This document shows, piece by piece, positions 50,153 to 61,443 of a stretch of 64,000 bases of DNA. Under the pieces are notes generated by a model that worked only from the letters and a program-made list of their open reading frames with translations, made no database searches and was not told the origin of the DNA. The stretch is from Lantana camara (lineage: Eukaryota; Streptophyta; Magnoliopsida; Lamiales; Verbenaceae), in assembly GCA_037501455.1 (NCBI GenBank), contig CM074864.1, positions 22,562,001-22,626,000 of the forward strand. Direction: 5' to 3'. Numbering within the stretch: the stretch's first letter is position 1; the number at the start of each line of letters is the position of its first letter. A program made the position numbers and the translations under genes.

Positions 50153-50473
50153 CCCACGACTCGTGGACATTCTAAGTAAGAACCCTAGGTAGGTACAACT
50201 TACCAATTCTAACACCTTTAGAACTATTAGTAATTGTTTTTGCATCACCTATCTTTCAATATGGACCCACGACTCGTGCGACATCCATATTTACTTAGGC
50301 GTTAAGCTAGACCCATCAATCATAAGATCATGACCAAAACTTAGTTCGAACGACCCACGACTCGCGGACATCGCCCTTGCTAAAATTGACCACGAAATAT
50401 TGACCATTTAAAATGATTAATTAGCTAACTAAGAACTAATAAGCTCCACTAGCTATCCCACAACTCGCGGACA
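50153..50473 (-). repeat. Leader 18-mer repeats, copia B (four copies)
   Basis: CCCACGACTCGTGGACAT and variants at 50153-50170, 50266-50284, 50354-50371 and 50457-50473, about 100 bp apart. The sequence between copies is not repeated. Confidence 0.82.
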
Positions 50474-51589
50474 ATAACTAGCTTTACTTACTAAACTTAA
50501 AACCTATTGATGGAATGCTAGGAATTTAATTCAAAACTTGCATCTCGAATTAAACACCTATTTGTTCGAAATTAGCTTAATATTTAATGGGAATTTTCAA
50601 ATCAACCGGAGAGTTGTCCGGTTCGACCTCACCAACATATATGTTATCCAATTTTATTAGTCTTGATTAATGCAAGTACACTTAAATGCATTTCAAACAA
50701 GCACATAAACAGATAACATGTCCTAGCATGATACTAACATGTAATGATCATGGGTTCTACCTATCTTATGCGTGATATGTGGGAGCCACTCCACAATCAC
50801 AAGTTCTAACATACATGCCACATAAGCAGTTCAAATCACATAAGGGAAAGCGGTAACAAAATACGAGCCCTATCTCTATTACATTTGAGATTCCCCTCCC
50901 TAACATTTTGAGGGGTCTTCACTTATGGCCTCCTTGTTACTTGAATGTGGTCCATCTTACTCCATGGGTGCATTATCTCCAAAATGAAAATAAAACCTCA
51001 CCACCTATCTCTACTCTCAAATTACAATAAAAGGAAAAAGACATAAAGTAATAAGGCTCAATCTTCATATTGGCCTTAGATAATTACACGGGGCATACCC
51101 CGGCCTCAAAAACAGTAATATGGAAAGCCACATAATAAATCACATAACAGTACGCACATAAGTGAGGCTCCAACCTCAATTGAAAAACGCAACTATAGGG
51201 CTCCAGCCCCAATTTAAACCATCCATGTGCATAAAGTAAAACCATACATAGATCTAAACCCATGATCACCTAACATGCTTTTGCAAGAATTTAAATTTAA
51301 CCAATAAATTAAAATTCTCGCTTTAAGCTCTAATAGCTTAAAACACGACTTGATGCGAGTCTTATTTATAAAAGTTTTCAATAAATCCCAAATTACCAAA
51401 ACAAATAAAATTCCAATTAATTTCTGAAAATTAATAATTTTATCAAGATGTATTTTCCTAAAATATAAACCGTTTCAATTTCTCAAAAAATCCCAATTTT
51501 AAGTTTTATTCAAAAATTAAAATAAATATTCAAAAATAAAATTTTAAAATTAAAATAAAATTGGGACTGGATTGCACGAAACACGAAAA

Positions 51590-51955
51590 GGCCGGATCGC
51601 GAAAATGGGACCCGTACGCGGAGAAGACCGCACGCACGCGGCGCGCGCGATAGGCGCGCACAGCGCGCAAGTTGAGCGCTGCTGGGCGCGGCTTTCCCGC
51701 AAGCATGCGGGCGGGGTGGGCGGCCAGTCTCGGCCGCCCTGGGCGGGCGCGCCTAGGCGCGCCCGGAAGGCTCCCCCACAGGCGTGCGGGAGGTGCTGGG
51801 CGACTGGCCGGTCTGTCCCGGCCAGGCCTGGACGGCGACGGGCGGCACGCCCGGGAGGGCCTCCCGCGCGGTTGCGGGAGGGTGGCGCGCGAAGCCCGCG
51901 CGGGCTTCACGCGACGCCTTCGCGCGCGGGGTTTCGTGTGTTCGTCGTGATCCGG
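51590..51955. repeat. GC-rich patch in copia B leader
   Basis: A block of CGCGCG-rich sequence, far richer in GC than everything around it, with sharp edges on both sides. Copia A has a shorter block at the same place (about 21500-21695). Confidence 0.75.
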
Positions 51956-52210
51956 GTTTTCGTTTCGTGTTTTCGTTCAAAAGCAAAACTAATCCAAGAA
52001 ATCCAAAAACAGTTTATACAGTTTCAAATCTAAAATTGTTTTCAAAAATTAATTTTTGCAAAAACCAATTTTCAGAAACTTTCAGGAAAAAATACAGTTT
52101 CGTAATTCAGGCTTTCTAAAACAATTACAAATACTCAATCGCATCAAGCCTAAGAATTTCTACCAAATTCAGTATAATTGAGACGAATCAGAAACACGAT
52201 TAACGAGGTG

Positions 52211-52222
52211 GCTCTGATACCA
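52211..52222 (-). promoter_or_regulatory. Primer-binding site, copia B
   Basis: TGGTATCAGAGC on the minus strand, two bases inside the 5' LTR. Confidence 0.92.
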
Positions 52223-52594
52223 CTTGTTGGAAAACACGAATCAGAAAGCAGCGGAATTTAAAAAAAATTTCCCAACAAAAGGACCTTGAACTCGGAATCG
52301 TGTAACCAAATTCGTAAAGATAGAAAACTTACTTTTCTTTTATTCTTTCTTGAAGCGTTTCAAGCCACCCAAGAACGCTCTTCTCGCGGCTTGATCCCCT
52401 CTCCTTGGTAAAGCTCGAATCTTCAAACTTCTAACTTGAAGTCTCTAGAGAAAGTCCACCAACTTGATCACAATCTAACTAGTAAGGATGCTAGTTCTCT
52501 AGTTAGTGTTTAGGCTTAGCCTAGGGTTTAATATAATCTTGGAGAAAGGAAGGTGTTCAACACATGAACCAAAAGAATTGTCAATTAGCTCTAA

Positions 52595-52621
52595 AGGGGA
52601 GCTCGAGCTCCCCTATATATA
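52595..52621 (-). promoter_or_regulatory. Copia B TATA box with abutting palindrome
   Basis: Minus strand: TATATATA immediately followed by AGGGGAGCTCGAGCTCCCCT (52595-52614). The transcript start would be expected within or just after the palindrome. Confidence 0.7.
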
Positions 52622-52941
52622 GGAGGGAGTGCCGATCCAAATCCTTGTTGGACAAGGATTTGGTTCCTCTCTCTCCTATTACTTGATTATCAAGTATTTT
52701 CCAACTTTGACTTTGAATTCTAATTCTAGTCAACTTTTAAGAGAGCTAAAAATATCCAAACTATTTTTGGATAATTTTATACTTTATTTATTATAAAATA
52801 AATAACTTATTTTTATCTAATTAATTAATTCGTAATTAATTAACTAGATTATTTTCTCCAAAATTAGACTTTCCTTTTAATTCAAAATTAAACCAAAGTC
52901 TATTAAATAATTAACACATTAATTATTTAACATCACATAAT

Positions 52942-53010
52942 CACGTGTGGCACACGTGTCTTAATGACACGTGTCCAATCACGTGAGCCACACGTGTGAT
53001 TTCACACGTG
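52942..53010 (-). promoter_or_regulatory. G-box array, copia B 5' LTR
   Basis: Six CACGTG motifs in 69 bp (52942, 52953, 52968, 52980, 52991, 53005), about 330 bp upstream of the TATA box. CACGTG is bound by plant bZIP and bHLH factors; CACGTGTC and ACACGTGT contexts are ABRE-like. The 3' LTR has the same six (44895-44963). Confidence 0.75.
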
Positions 53011-54161
53011 TGGAACCCCTTAGGCTCGATTAACTCGTTTAATCATTTTTAAACCTCAACTCATGTAACCAAGTTGTTGTGTGTGACCCTCTAGGTTGTC
53101 AATTCAATTAGCAGTGACCCCAATTAATTAATTCACTAATTAATTAATCAGTCCACAGATTAAACGACCATAGTCTAGCAACAGGTGTTTAACCCCTCGC
53201 TGAATTGGAATGTTCGGATTCGACAGAACCTTTAAGTCATTGATTCATGTGAGATACAATCCTCCTACTTACTATCTCTCAACCAAGATCTAGGGCAAGG
53301 GAATAATCAGAACCCTAATAATCCGGTCTTAAAGCTAAGTGCATTTCATATCCATTTGATCTCAATCCAAGAAACCCTTTTCTTGATGTCTTGATCTACT
53401 GCCTTGGCCAAGGACTCCATATGGCATATGAATGACTTACACAATAAGAGATCACCTTGCAAATGCAAGTGTAGGTCCTATCTTGATTCTCATTCACTTT
53501 CATGAGTCACTTGTGCAGCCCAGCATAAGCCTTGAATCAGTTGTCTAAGGCGACACCCTTTAAAGCTTATACCTAAGACTACAGAGTTAACTCATAAAGT
53601 GACAAGGAACCTCAAGTCTAAGGATCAATTAATCACATCAATGACTCGTGAGATATTTCCTAATCTGGAAGTTTCATTTCCTGAAATAGAAACTTCCTTT
53701 CCCATTTAGGAATGTTCTCACACGGGGCACCTCAGTGAACTTACTTATTAAAGTAAGCACCCTCATGTATCACGCACGTATCAACTATACACTTTGCACC
53801 TCCATGAAATAAGGTGGTCCTTCTTAAGGGCGTGATCCCACAAGCAAGCCTTAGAGGAGTCAGGTTGACACTCCCACTGTTTGTAGGACTTATCGGCTTG
53901 GAGTATTTTACTAATCATGACTTATGTGATATAGGGCTCGTTTCATGAACCATTTCACCTAAATGGTAGAGTCCTAAAGTCATCAGGATTAGGGGAGTTC
54001 TTATACATGCACAGCTAAAGTAAACGCATACCAAACAAGAGCATATAAAGAAGTGTTGCCTCAATTCGTTATTTCATTCAAAGATTGTCTGTGATTACAA
54101 TAAGGAAAAGCACAAAGCGGATATACAATCGGCTTTCTAGGGCACTATTCCTAACAGATTG

Positions 54162-55413
54162 TCGAGCGTGAGCACGTTCACGCATTTACGAGTCCTGTGT
54201 CGCCTATCAGGTGAGGTTTAATTGCTAGTTATATAAAACCCGTATAACCTTTACGTGATCTTTCGGCCAAAGGTATTTATATTTATAATTTCATGAAATC
54301 GCTTATCATTTCAAGTCATGTTCTTGTAACGCAAGTAAGCAAGCAAGCCATGTTATTGTCATGAATCAAGCGTGTTTTAGGCGAGTAGCATGACCGTTCA
54401 CGTTGGGCCCGAGGGTAGTGACTAGAGCCAACCGGGAAAGCAAGGGCTGACGGGTAACTCTGGCGCTATCCTCACCACATTTGGGGTCACCCCTGAATCC
54501 GCTAGGAGGTTAGTGGAGGAAGGAGCTCCGGGCTTAGGGATTCATGTACCCTCTGCTCAACATGCATGGATGTTGGGGCCTTGCAATCCCATCATCAAAC
54601 CGGAGGAAGAAGGAGACTGGGGATGAATCCGGCACCGCGGATTGTCCTCGGGTTATTGCATGATTTCCATTCCATGAACGTGTTATATGATTACACATGC
54701 ACGATTGCATGATAATTGAATTGCATGATCACTTATTGTTTAATAATTAGCAAGCTTGTTCATGTACATTTGGAGTTCGGTTGGAGACCGCCCTTACTCG
54801 CCGGGGCCATGTATTGATCGCATGAAAACGAACAAGTATTTAATTTTGATAGTTGTATTCTCGGGCGAAGAACATCCTCTTCTTGAACTTGTATATTTAC
54901 CTTTTATAAACCTTTACCCGAGAATATAGCTTGCATGTTATCTGTGCTAATATATATGTAAACCCCTCACTCGGTCTTCACAGACTGACGCCTCCACCTT
55001 TCAGGTTGTTGCAGGTGCACGCTAGGCCGGAGTCGAGTTGAGTCGAGTCGAGTCCAGTTCATGTAGTCGAGTCAACTATGGTTGGTGTATTTGGTTAATT
55101 GTTGTTAATTATGAAACTATAGTTAATTTTATTGTTTTAAATGAAGATGATAATGTATTGATATGATAAGTTAGAATATATTTTATTTGGTAAATGAGAA
55201 AGGACATGAAATGCTAGATGGAAATATTTGATCATGATTACTTTATGCTTCTGCTTAATTTCCATCGCATGTTTAAGTTATTCCCGCCTAGCTTGTCGTG
55301 TATTGCATTGTCACCCGTTCGCTATAGGTTGATTCACGTATGGATTGGTCGTTTCGTACGTGGATCGAGGCTATAGTGCGGGGGATGTAGTGCTCTGGGG
55401 TTAGGGCGCTACA
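54162..55413 (+). repeat. LARD-B 3' LTR, second part
   Basis: It continues the LTR after copia B and its duplicated GATTG, matches about 38533-39783 of the 5' LTR and ends at GCTACA followed by the GGCGA duplication. Confidence 0.92.
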
Positions 55414-56212
55414 GGCGAACTCACCAATGCTTTCCTCAATCATTTCAACTCATTAAAGGCACCTGTCACCGCACCCACTGCTCTGTACAAATTGGTCCAA
55501 GGGGAGCATGAATCCCTTCATTCCTTTTTTGCTCGCTTCAATAAGGAGGTGCTTGGTGGAAAGGCCCTCAATGGATTTTTTGATACACGTACTTTTCAAG
55601 GCTTGCAATCACAAACAGTATGTGAGCAACAAGTTTGCGGATTCTGTCGTGAAAAAGTGCCCCTCATCCCTCATGGCCATGAGAGAGATTGCCGAGCCCT
55701 ACTTCGCGCTCGAAGACATGTATGGGTCGAATGCTCCTAGGCATTTCGGGCCCCTTAAGAGCGAGCGGGGATGAGAAGAGCCTCACAGAGAGCGCTGCAA
55801 ATCACTGCCTCCCCCACGAAAGCTCGAGCGCGTTCCTCTCAACAGGCCCCATTCAGAGGTCTATGCTTTGTCAGACAAAAAACTCTTCAAGAGGCCCCAG
55901 AAGATGAGGGACACAGAGGCGCTAAGGCGTTCGAACAAATATTACGCCTTCCACAAACAAAAGGGACATGACACGGATGAATGCCGCCAGTTGGAAGCAG
56001 AAATTCAGAGGCTCATTGCGGGCGGTCACTTGAAGGAATTCGTGAAAATGCTGGAGCGCTATGATGGCGTTGTAATGAGCGTTCAAGGGAAAGGAGAAGG
56101 AACCCTTCGTGCTCAAGGAGTCCACGAGGGCGAGGCCCCCCAGAGAGTAGCCACCGCGGCAAGCAAAATGCATCAGAACAGGAAAATGCCCCCTTCGCGG
56201 TCATCAACGTGA
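55414..56212 (+). pseudogene. Tat gag, C-terminal part, broken
   Basis: It resumes exactly where 37125 stopped (GELTNAFLNHFNSL, then LVQGEHESLHSFFARFNKE). A frameshift near 55560 moves to another frame (EPYFALEDMYG), with a stop near 55774. The C-terminal segment from 55868 has YYAFHKQKGHDTDECRQLE and HLKEFVKMLERYDG, typical of Tat gag ends; the first Cys of the usual zinc-like motif is Tyr. Confidence 0.85.
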
Positions 56213-57198
56213 TCGCAGGAGGCTCGTCCGGGGGGGATTCTAATGCTTCCCGCCGTCGATATGTTAGGAACTACGATCAATGCCCCTCGACACCCAAGCC
56301 AGTCTATGCTATCAAGGAAACAAGCGGATACCGCTCCAGGGAGAATGAAGTTGTTGGGTTTAGTGATACGGACCTAGTGCAAATTGTAACACCCCACGGG
56401 GTCGGTAAAACCTCTGACTGCCCCATGGTGGTTAGCCTAGACGTCCATAATCATGTTGTAAAAAGGGTTTTGGTTGATAGTGGAAGCTCTGTTAATGTTT
56501 TGCCTTATACCACGTTCCAAAAGATGAATATTACCAACATCTCGTTGGAACCCCTCAAAATAGCCCTCATTGGCTTCGTGGGCTCTGAGGTTGTCCCTCG
56601 AGGACAAATTCGCTTGGCCACCTCATTTGGTTGTGCCCCACAGCGAAAAACGCTCATGGTTACCTACGCGGTGGTGGAAATCGAAATCCCATACAACATC
56701 ATCATTGGGCGTCCAGCCCTCGTAGATTTCAAAGCGATAATTTCCACTTACTATCAGAAAATCAAGTTCCCTACCCCCGATGGGGTTGGAGAAGTTCTGT
56801 GTAACATGTTGTCCCTCAAGAAGCCCAAAGCAGAGAAAGCATTCCAGATTGGGTCCACTAAGAAGTCTGTAGATTTCCCCAATTTGGACGAAGATGGCTC
56901 CGTGCGCAAAAGGGCTAAAATGAACAAAAAGAAAAACAAAAGAAAAGATCCTGGCGCTGGAAGCAACCCCGAGGGCGCCCCGCTTGGAGCGGTCAGGGAA
57001 TCCTCCTCGAAGGAAGAAGCAAACGAGGGCGAGCAAGAAATTGCCAATGACCGTCTGATTGGAAAGAAAAGGGCGCTCGAACTCCCCCGCCCTGAGGTAC
57101 GGATCGAGCCTATGGAGAAATTTCTCACCAGTGAGTTGGAACCAAGGAACAAGTATAAAACCACTCAAATTGGGTCCAATCTCTCAGGACCCTCGTAG
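56209..57198 (+). pseudogene. Tat protease region
   Basis: A 329-codon open stretch with the retropepsin active site VLVDSGSSVNVLP, the flap-side segment RGQIRLATSFG and IIIGRPAL, in the order known for Tat pol. It is followed by a charged Lys-rich linker (near 56920-56945) and stops at 57198 before RT. This is the best preserved piece of the Tat element, but it is not linked in frame to gag or RT without changes. Confidence 0.85.
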
Positions 57199-58600
57199 AT
57201 CATGATGATAGGCTTCCTTAGAGAAAACATTAACGTTTTTTGCATGGAAAGCGTCTGATTTGACCGGGATTGACCCAAGCGTCATAGTCCGCAGGCTCAA
57301 CGTAGACCCCACTTCAAACCAATCAAACAGAAGAAGCGAGATGTGCACGGTTTTCGAAAGAAGGTTATCGCAGAGGAAGTTGACAAGCTCCTCGAGGCCC
57401 AATACATTGAGCCCATACTGTATCCAGAATGGCTTTGCAATGTGATACTGATACCCAAGAGCGCTAACAAATGGGGCATGTCCAACGATTTCGCCGATCT
57501 CAACAAAACCTTCCCCAAGGATCCCTACCCTTTACCCCGGATTGATCAGCTGGTGGATTCAACCGCGGGGTGTGGGTTAATGAGCATGATGGATGCTTTT
57601 CAGGGGTATTACCAAATCTTCATGGCCCCTGAGGACCGCCCCAAGACGCCGTTTGTTGTGCACATGGGAGTATATTGTTTCTTAGTCATGCCTTTCGGCC
57701 TCAAGAATGCAGGTGCCACGTATCAACGCCTCGTCAATCGGATGTTTGAGAAGGAAATATGAGGGTCCATGGAGGTTTACGTGGATGACATGATTGTCAA
57801 AAGCGAGCGCCAAGGCTCGCATCTGAAGGATCTCAAGCGCACATTTGTTATTCTGAGCCAGTACGGCATGAAGTTAAATCCCTCAAAGTGTACTTTCGGA
57901 GTACGAGGGGGGAAATTTTTGGGCTACATGGTTAGCCAACGTGGGATTGAAGCTAATCCTAAAAAGATCAAGGCCATCTTGAATATTTCATCCCCTCGGA
58001 ACCTCAGGGAAGTGCAAGTGTTAGTGGAAAAGATAATCTCCTTGAACCGGTTCATCTCCCTCTCGGCAGTCAGAAATCTCCCTTTTTTCAAAATCTTACG
58101 CAACGCTCGAAATTTCTCTTGGACTGAAGAATGTGAAAAATCCTTGCAAGATATGAAAGCTTACCTCTCGAGCGCTCCCCTCCTGACAAAGCCCGTGGCG
58201 GGTGAAGATTTATTCATATACCTTTCCGTCTCCACTGAGGCCACAAGCGCAGTTTTGGTAGCCGTGCACGAGCGCAAACATCTACCTGTCTATTACTTGT
58301 GTAAGACATTGCAAGGCGCTGAAAAGAAGTACTTGGAAATTGAAAAGTTCATTTTTGCACTCATTAATGCATCAAGGAGGCTGAGGCCTTATTTCCAAGT
58401 GCACTCAATCACCGTTCTTACAGATCAACCTTTGAAGCAAGTTCTATCCAAGTCAGATGTCTCCGGGAGGTTGATAAAATGGGCTATTGAACTGAGCCAA
58501 TTTGACCTAAGATTCGAGCCTAGAATGGCCATACAAGCGCAGGTAGTTGCGGATTTACTGGTTGAACACTTTGGTTTAGAGCCTACTATTCCTGAGAACG
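57199..58600 (+). pseudogene. Tat reverse transcriptase and first RNase H
   Basis: RT motifs: NVILIPKSANKWGM, DPYPLPRIDQLVD, FQGYYQIFMAPEDRPKT, VMPFGLKNAGATYQR and the catalytic YVDDMIVKS (near 57778-57804). RNase H follows: SVSTEATSAVLVAVHE, KKYLEIEKFIFALINA and the LTDQPLKQVL segment. Breaks: a frameshift near 57320-57345, a TGA at about 57760 just before YVDD. RT would copy element RNA into DNA in the virus-like particle. Confidence 0.88.
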
Positions 58601-59071
58601 ATGGTCTCTGGGTCCTGCACATAGATAGCTCTCCGACCTCTCAAGGGGGGAGGAGCAGGGGTGACCCTCAGAGATCCCAACGGAGTTGAGATCGACTTTG
58701 CAATCAGGTTGGATTTCCAAGTTATGAACAATGAAGCAGAGTATGAGGCTCTCATACAAGGGTTGAGAATTGCTTTCCAGAGCGGAGCTTCCAGGGTCAC
58801 GGCTTATGTTTTTTCGCAATTGATTTCAAGTCAAATTGAAGGAATGTATGAGGCTCAAAAAGCCACCATGGTGCAATACTTGGGAAAAGAAAAAGAGATA
58901 ATCGGAAAGTTCAAGGAATTTCACTTGCTCCAAGTCCCCCGAGCGGAGAACGAGCGTGCAGACGCTTTGTCTAAATTCGCTTCTGCCCTCGAAGGACCTT
59001 GTGAACGTTCTATCACATTTCTCAGAACTAATTCAGAGGAAAGAGCCCGTCCGAAAGGTAGCTATGATTGA
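58601..59071 (+). pseudogene. Second, archaeal-type RNase H of the Tat element
   Basis: WVLHIDSSPTSQGG is in the previous frame and continues after a frameshift near 58650 in the next (FAIRLDFQVMNNEAEYEALI, then NERADALSKFAS). An extra archaeal-type RNase H next to the normal one is a known mark of the Tat lineage. At the usual DSQL position Phe replaces the catalytic Asp (YVFSQL), so this copy is probably dead. Confidence 0.8.
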
Positions 59072-60275
59072 TCCCATCGAGCCCTGTTGGCTCGATGACA
59101 TTGTCAGATTCCTTAAAGATGGTACTTGCCCGACCGACAAAGTGGAGGCGCGGAAAATTCGGAATAAGGCCCCTCGTTTCTCTCTGGACAACGAGGGCAG
59201 ACTCTTCAAGAAATCCTTCCAAGACCCGCCAATGAGATGTTTGAGGCCCTCGCAGGCCAAAGAGAACCTCGAGCACGTTCACGGAGGGAGTTGTGGGAAT
59301 CATTCTGGGGGGGGTATTCTTGCCAAAAAGATGCTGAGGAGTGGATTCTACTGTCCCACAGTCCTCCAGGATTCCATAGCATTTTCCAGGAAATGTCCTA
59401 AGTGCCAACTTCGCTCTAATGTTCCCTAATTGCCAGCATCTCAAATGATCCCCATAGACGTCTCATGGCCCTTTGATCAGTGGGGTATTGATATTGTTGG
59501 CCCTCTGCCTATGGCTGTAGGACAGAAAAAGTTTGTCATCCTAGCCGTTGATTACTTCACCAAGTGGGCTGAGGTCGAAGCTGTTGCAAAAATCACCTTT
59601 AGAGTGGTACGGGATTTCATATGGAAAAACATTATTTGCAGGTATGGCATTCCGAGGGTGCTTATTTTGGATTACGGATCCCAATTCATAGCAGCTGATA
59701 CCCGGGAATGGTGCTCGGAGTTAGGCATTGAGCAACGCTTCACCTCCGTGGGCCACCCTCAAGCCAACGGTCAAGCAGAAGTCACCAATAGGATCATCTT
59801 ACAACATCTAAAAACCATGCTTGAGAGCAAAAAGAGTAAGTGGGCCGAGGAGTTACAAGGGGCTTTATGGGCTTACCGCACCACCCCATGAGCGGCCACT
59901 GGAGAAACCCCTTACTCACTTGTCTATGGCTCAGAAGCAATGATATCAACAGAAGTTGCACATGAATCCGCTCGAGTGGCATATTTCGAGCCCGGAGCAA
60001 ACGAGGATAACAGGGCCTTGGAATTGGATCTTTTGGAAGACAAAAGAGACAAGGCATGGGCACATATTCATGAATACAAAGCAACAGTTGCTCGACAATA
60101 TAACAAGCGGTTTAGAGAAAGAACTTTCCAGCTGGGAGACTTAGTTTTAAAGAAGGTTGAAGTCTCAAAGCATGTGAGAAAGTTGGACCCCAACTGGGAA
60201 GGCCCCTACAAAGTTATACAAATCAGAGCTAACAGCACATACACGCTCGAGACACTCCAGGGTGAGCGTCTCTGA
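59072..60275 (+). pseudogene. Tat integrase, interrupted by stops
   Basis: Zinc-binding region (HGGSCGNHSGG, later CPKCQ), core with WGIDIVGPLP (Asp), LDYGSQF (Asp) and GQAEVTNRI (Glu), then a C-terminal region ending FQLGDLVLKKVE, DPNWEGPYKVIQI and TYTLETLQGERL. Stops: TAA near 59428 and TGA near 59889, otherwise in the same frame. Integrase joins the cDNA to the host genome. Pol ends at 60275. Confidence 0.88.
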
Positions 60276-61443
60276 TGTCTGTGGAATGCATGCAACCTAC
60301 GAAGGTTTTATGTTTAATTATTTATAATTTTGTAAAAAACCCATCTCTGGGCTCTATGTATTTTCTGTGTACAAGCGTTATCTATTGAAGTGATTTTTAT
60401 GTGTAGAACGTCTTTTGAGGATGGTAAGTGATTCCCCCTCGAAAACCTAGGCAATCGCCACGCAGGTCCAAGGCGTGCGAATCCCCCTCTCGAGGGGGAA
60501 ATACACTTATTAAAAGTGGCCAGATCCCACCTAGAGGTCCACCCTCTTTGGGAATTAATCAAGCGATGATCACGAGGTGAAGGGCGAGCCTAACTGGATC
60601 TCGCTGCCAGTTAGTGCTAGAACACTACAACACTTGGGAGGAAACTTTTAGACAAGTTTCCATACCTTTCTGACCAGGGCTCCCATGAAGATGGGACCCT
60701 CGTAGCAGAAATCCCTCGTGTTCAAGCACTTGGATGGAAAACTTTTAGACAAGTTTTCACAAGTCTAAACCCTTGTGTCTGCAATGACTTGTTAAAATTC
60801 CTAAGTGACCAACAATCCTCCTGAACTCATCCCTCGCGTCACATGCTCGCAAAAAATGAAGATCAAACCTGTTTTCACAGGTTGTAAGCAGGGCACCATT
60901 ACAAAGAACGTAATGTGAAGAAAAGGTTGTGAAGAACCTAATGTGCATACGCGAACGTCCTAGTAGGCCCGGGTTGCTTACAAAACAAGCACCTAGTGCT
61001 CGAAATTGGGACTCGTTGCATACCTTAATCAAACTACATCCAACAAGGGGAGAAACTTTTAGACAAGTTTCTGCAAGTCCCAGATCAAGGTACCCTCGAA
61101 GGCTAACCACAAACCTTTTTACCCTACCTAGGAAAATTTTCACAAGTCTTAAATTAGGGCATTCTCAAAGTAAGACCCTCGTGTTTACTCAAAGACTTAG
61201 CGAAATTTTTCAAATTTTATGTCGTATACTTAGCTTATCACTTGAAGTCTTAACATCACAAGACTTTGATAAAACAAGCACAAAGTAAGAATTCATGGCA
61301 TAACATTACAAAAGGTAAAAGACACCCAATCATTAAAAAGAAACTTTCATTAACGAAAAGCAAAGCATACAAGGCTACAAAACGAGGGCACCATGGCCCA
61401 TGGAATTCGTCAAGAAATCAAAAGAAGATACAAGAAAGGTTTC
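60276..61443 (+). mobile_element. Tat spacer with three matching hairpins
   Basis: I see no gene. Three stem-loops share the loop TTAGAC: 60640-60661, 60737-60758 and 61051-61072 (GAAACTT or AAAACTT paired with AAGTTTC or AAGTTTT). Decayed further copies may be present near 61132. Confidence 0.7.

Larger units (their letters stand above)
49947..52210 (-). mobile_element. Copia B untranslated leader
   Basis: About 2.26 kb between PBS and gag start. Two structures stand out: four 18-mer repeats (50153-50473) and a GC-rich patch (about 51590-51955). Long open frames in the GC-rich patch run on both strands and have no domain, so I do not call them genes. Confidence 0.8.
44179..54156 (-). mobile_element. 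Copia B: 9978-bp young Ty1/copia element
   Basis: LTRs at 44179-46110 and 52225-54156 are both 1932 bp and differ at about fifteen positions by eye. Target duplications GATTG (44174-44178 and 54157-54161) are identical. The element lies on the minus strand: 5' LTR right, PBS 52211-52222, leader, gag (49946), pol (to 46127), polypurine tract AGTGGGAGAT (46111-46120), 3' LTR left. At nearly 10 kb it is large for copia, mainly through long LTRs and a 2.2-kb leader. Despite its youth, gag and pol are broken. Confidence 0.95.
52225..54156 (-). repeat. Copia B 5' LTR
   Basis: A 1932-bp LTR with the G-box array (52942-53010), TATA box (52614-52621) and 20-bp palindrome (52595-52614). Its first bases on the minus strand are TGTTAGGAATAGTG. 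Confidence 0.93.
37126..55413 (+). mobile_element. LARD-B: non-autonomous LTR element with nested copia B
   Basis: 5' LTR 37126-39783, PBS 39792-39803, internal 39784-42775, 3' LTR 42776-44178 plus 54162-55413. Target duplications GGCGA at 37121-37125 and 55414-55418 are identical. Without copia B the element is about 8.3 kb, with LTRs of 2658 and 2655 bp. Ends (TGTAACGCCCCG...GCTACA), PBS and several LTR blocks show that it is a relative of LARD-A. No coding domains are seen. Confidence 0.93.

Noticed and set aside
51530..52033. Long open frames on both strands (up to 153 codons), Arg/Ala/Pro-rich
   Set aside because: High GC removes stop codons in all frames; the frames lie in the copia leader and have no recognised domain.
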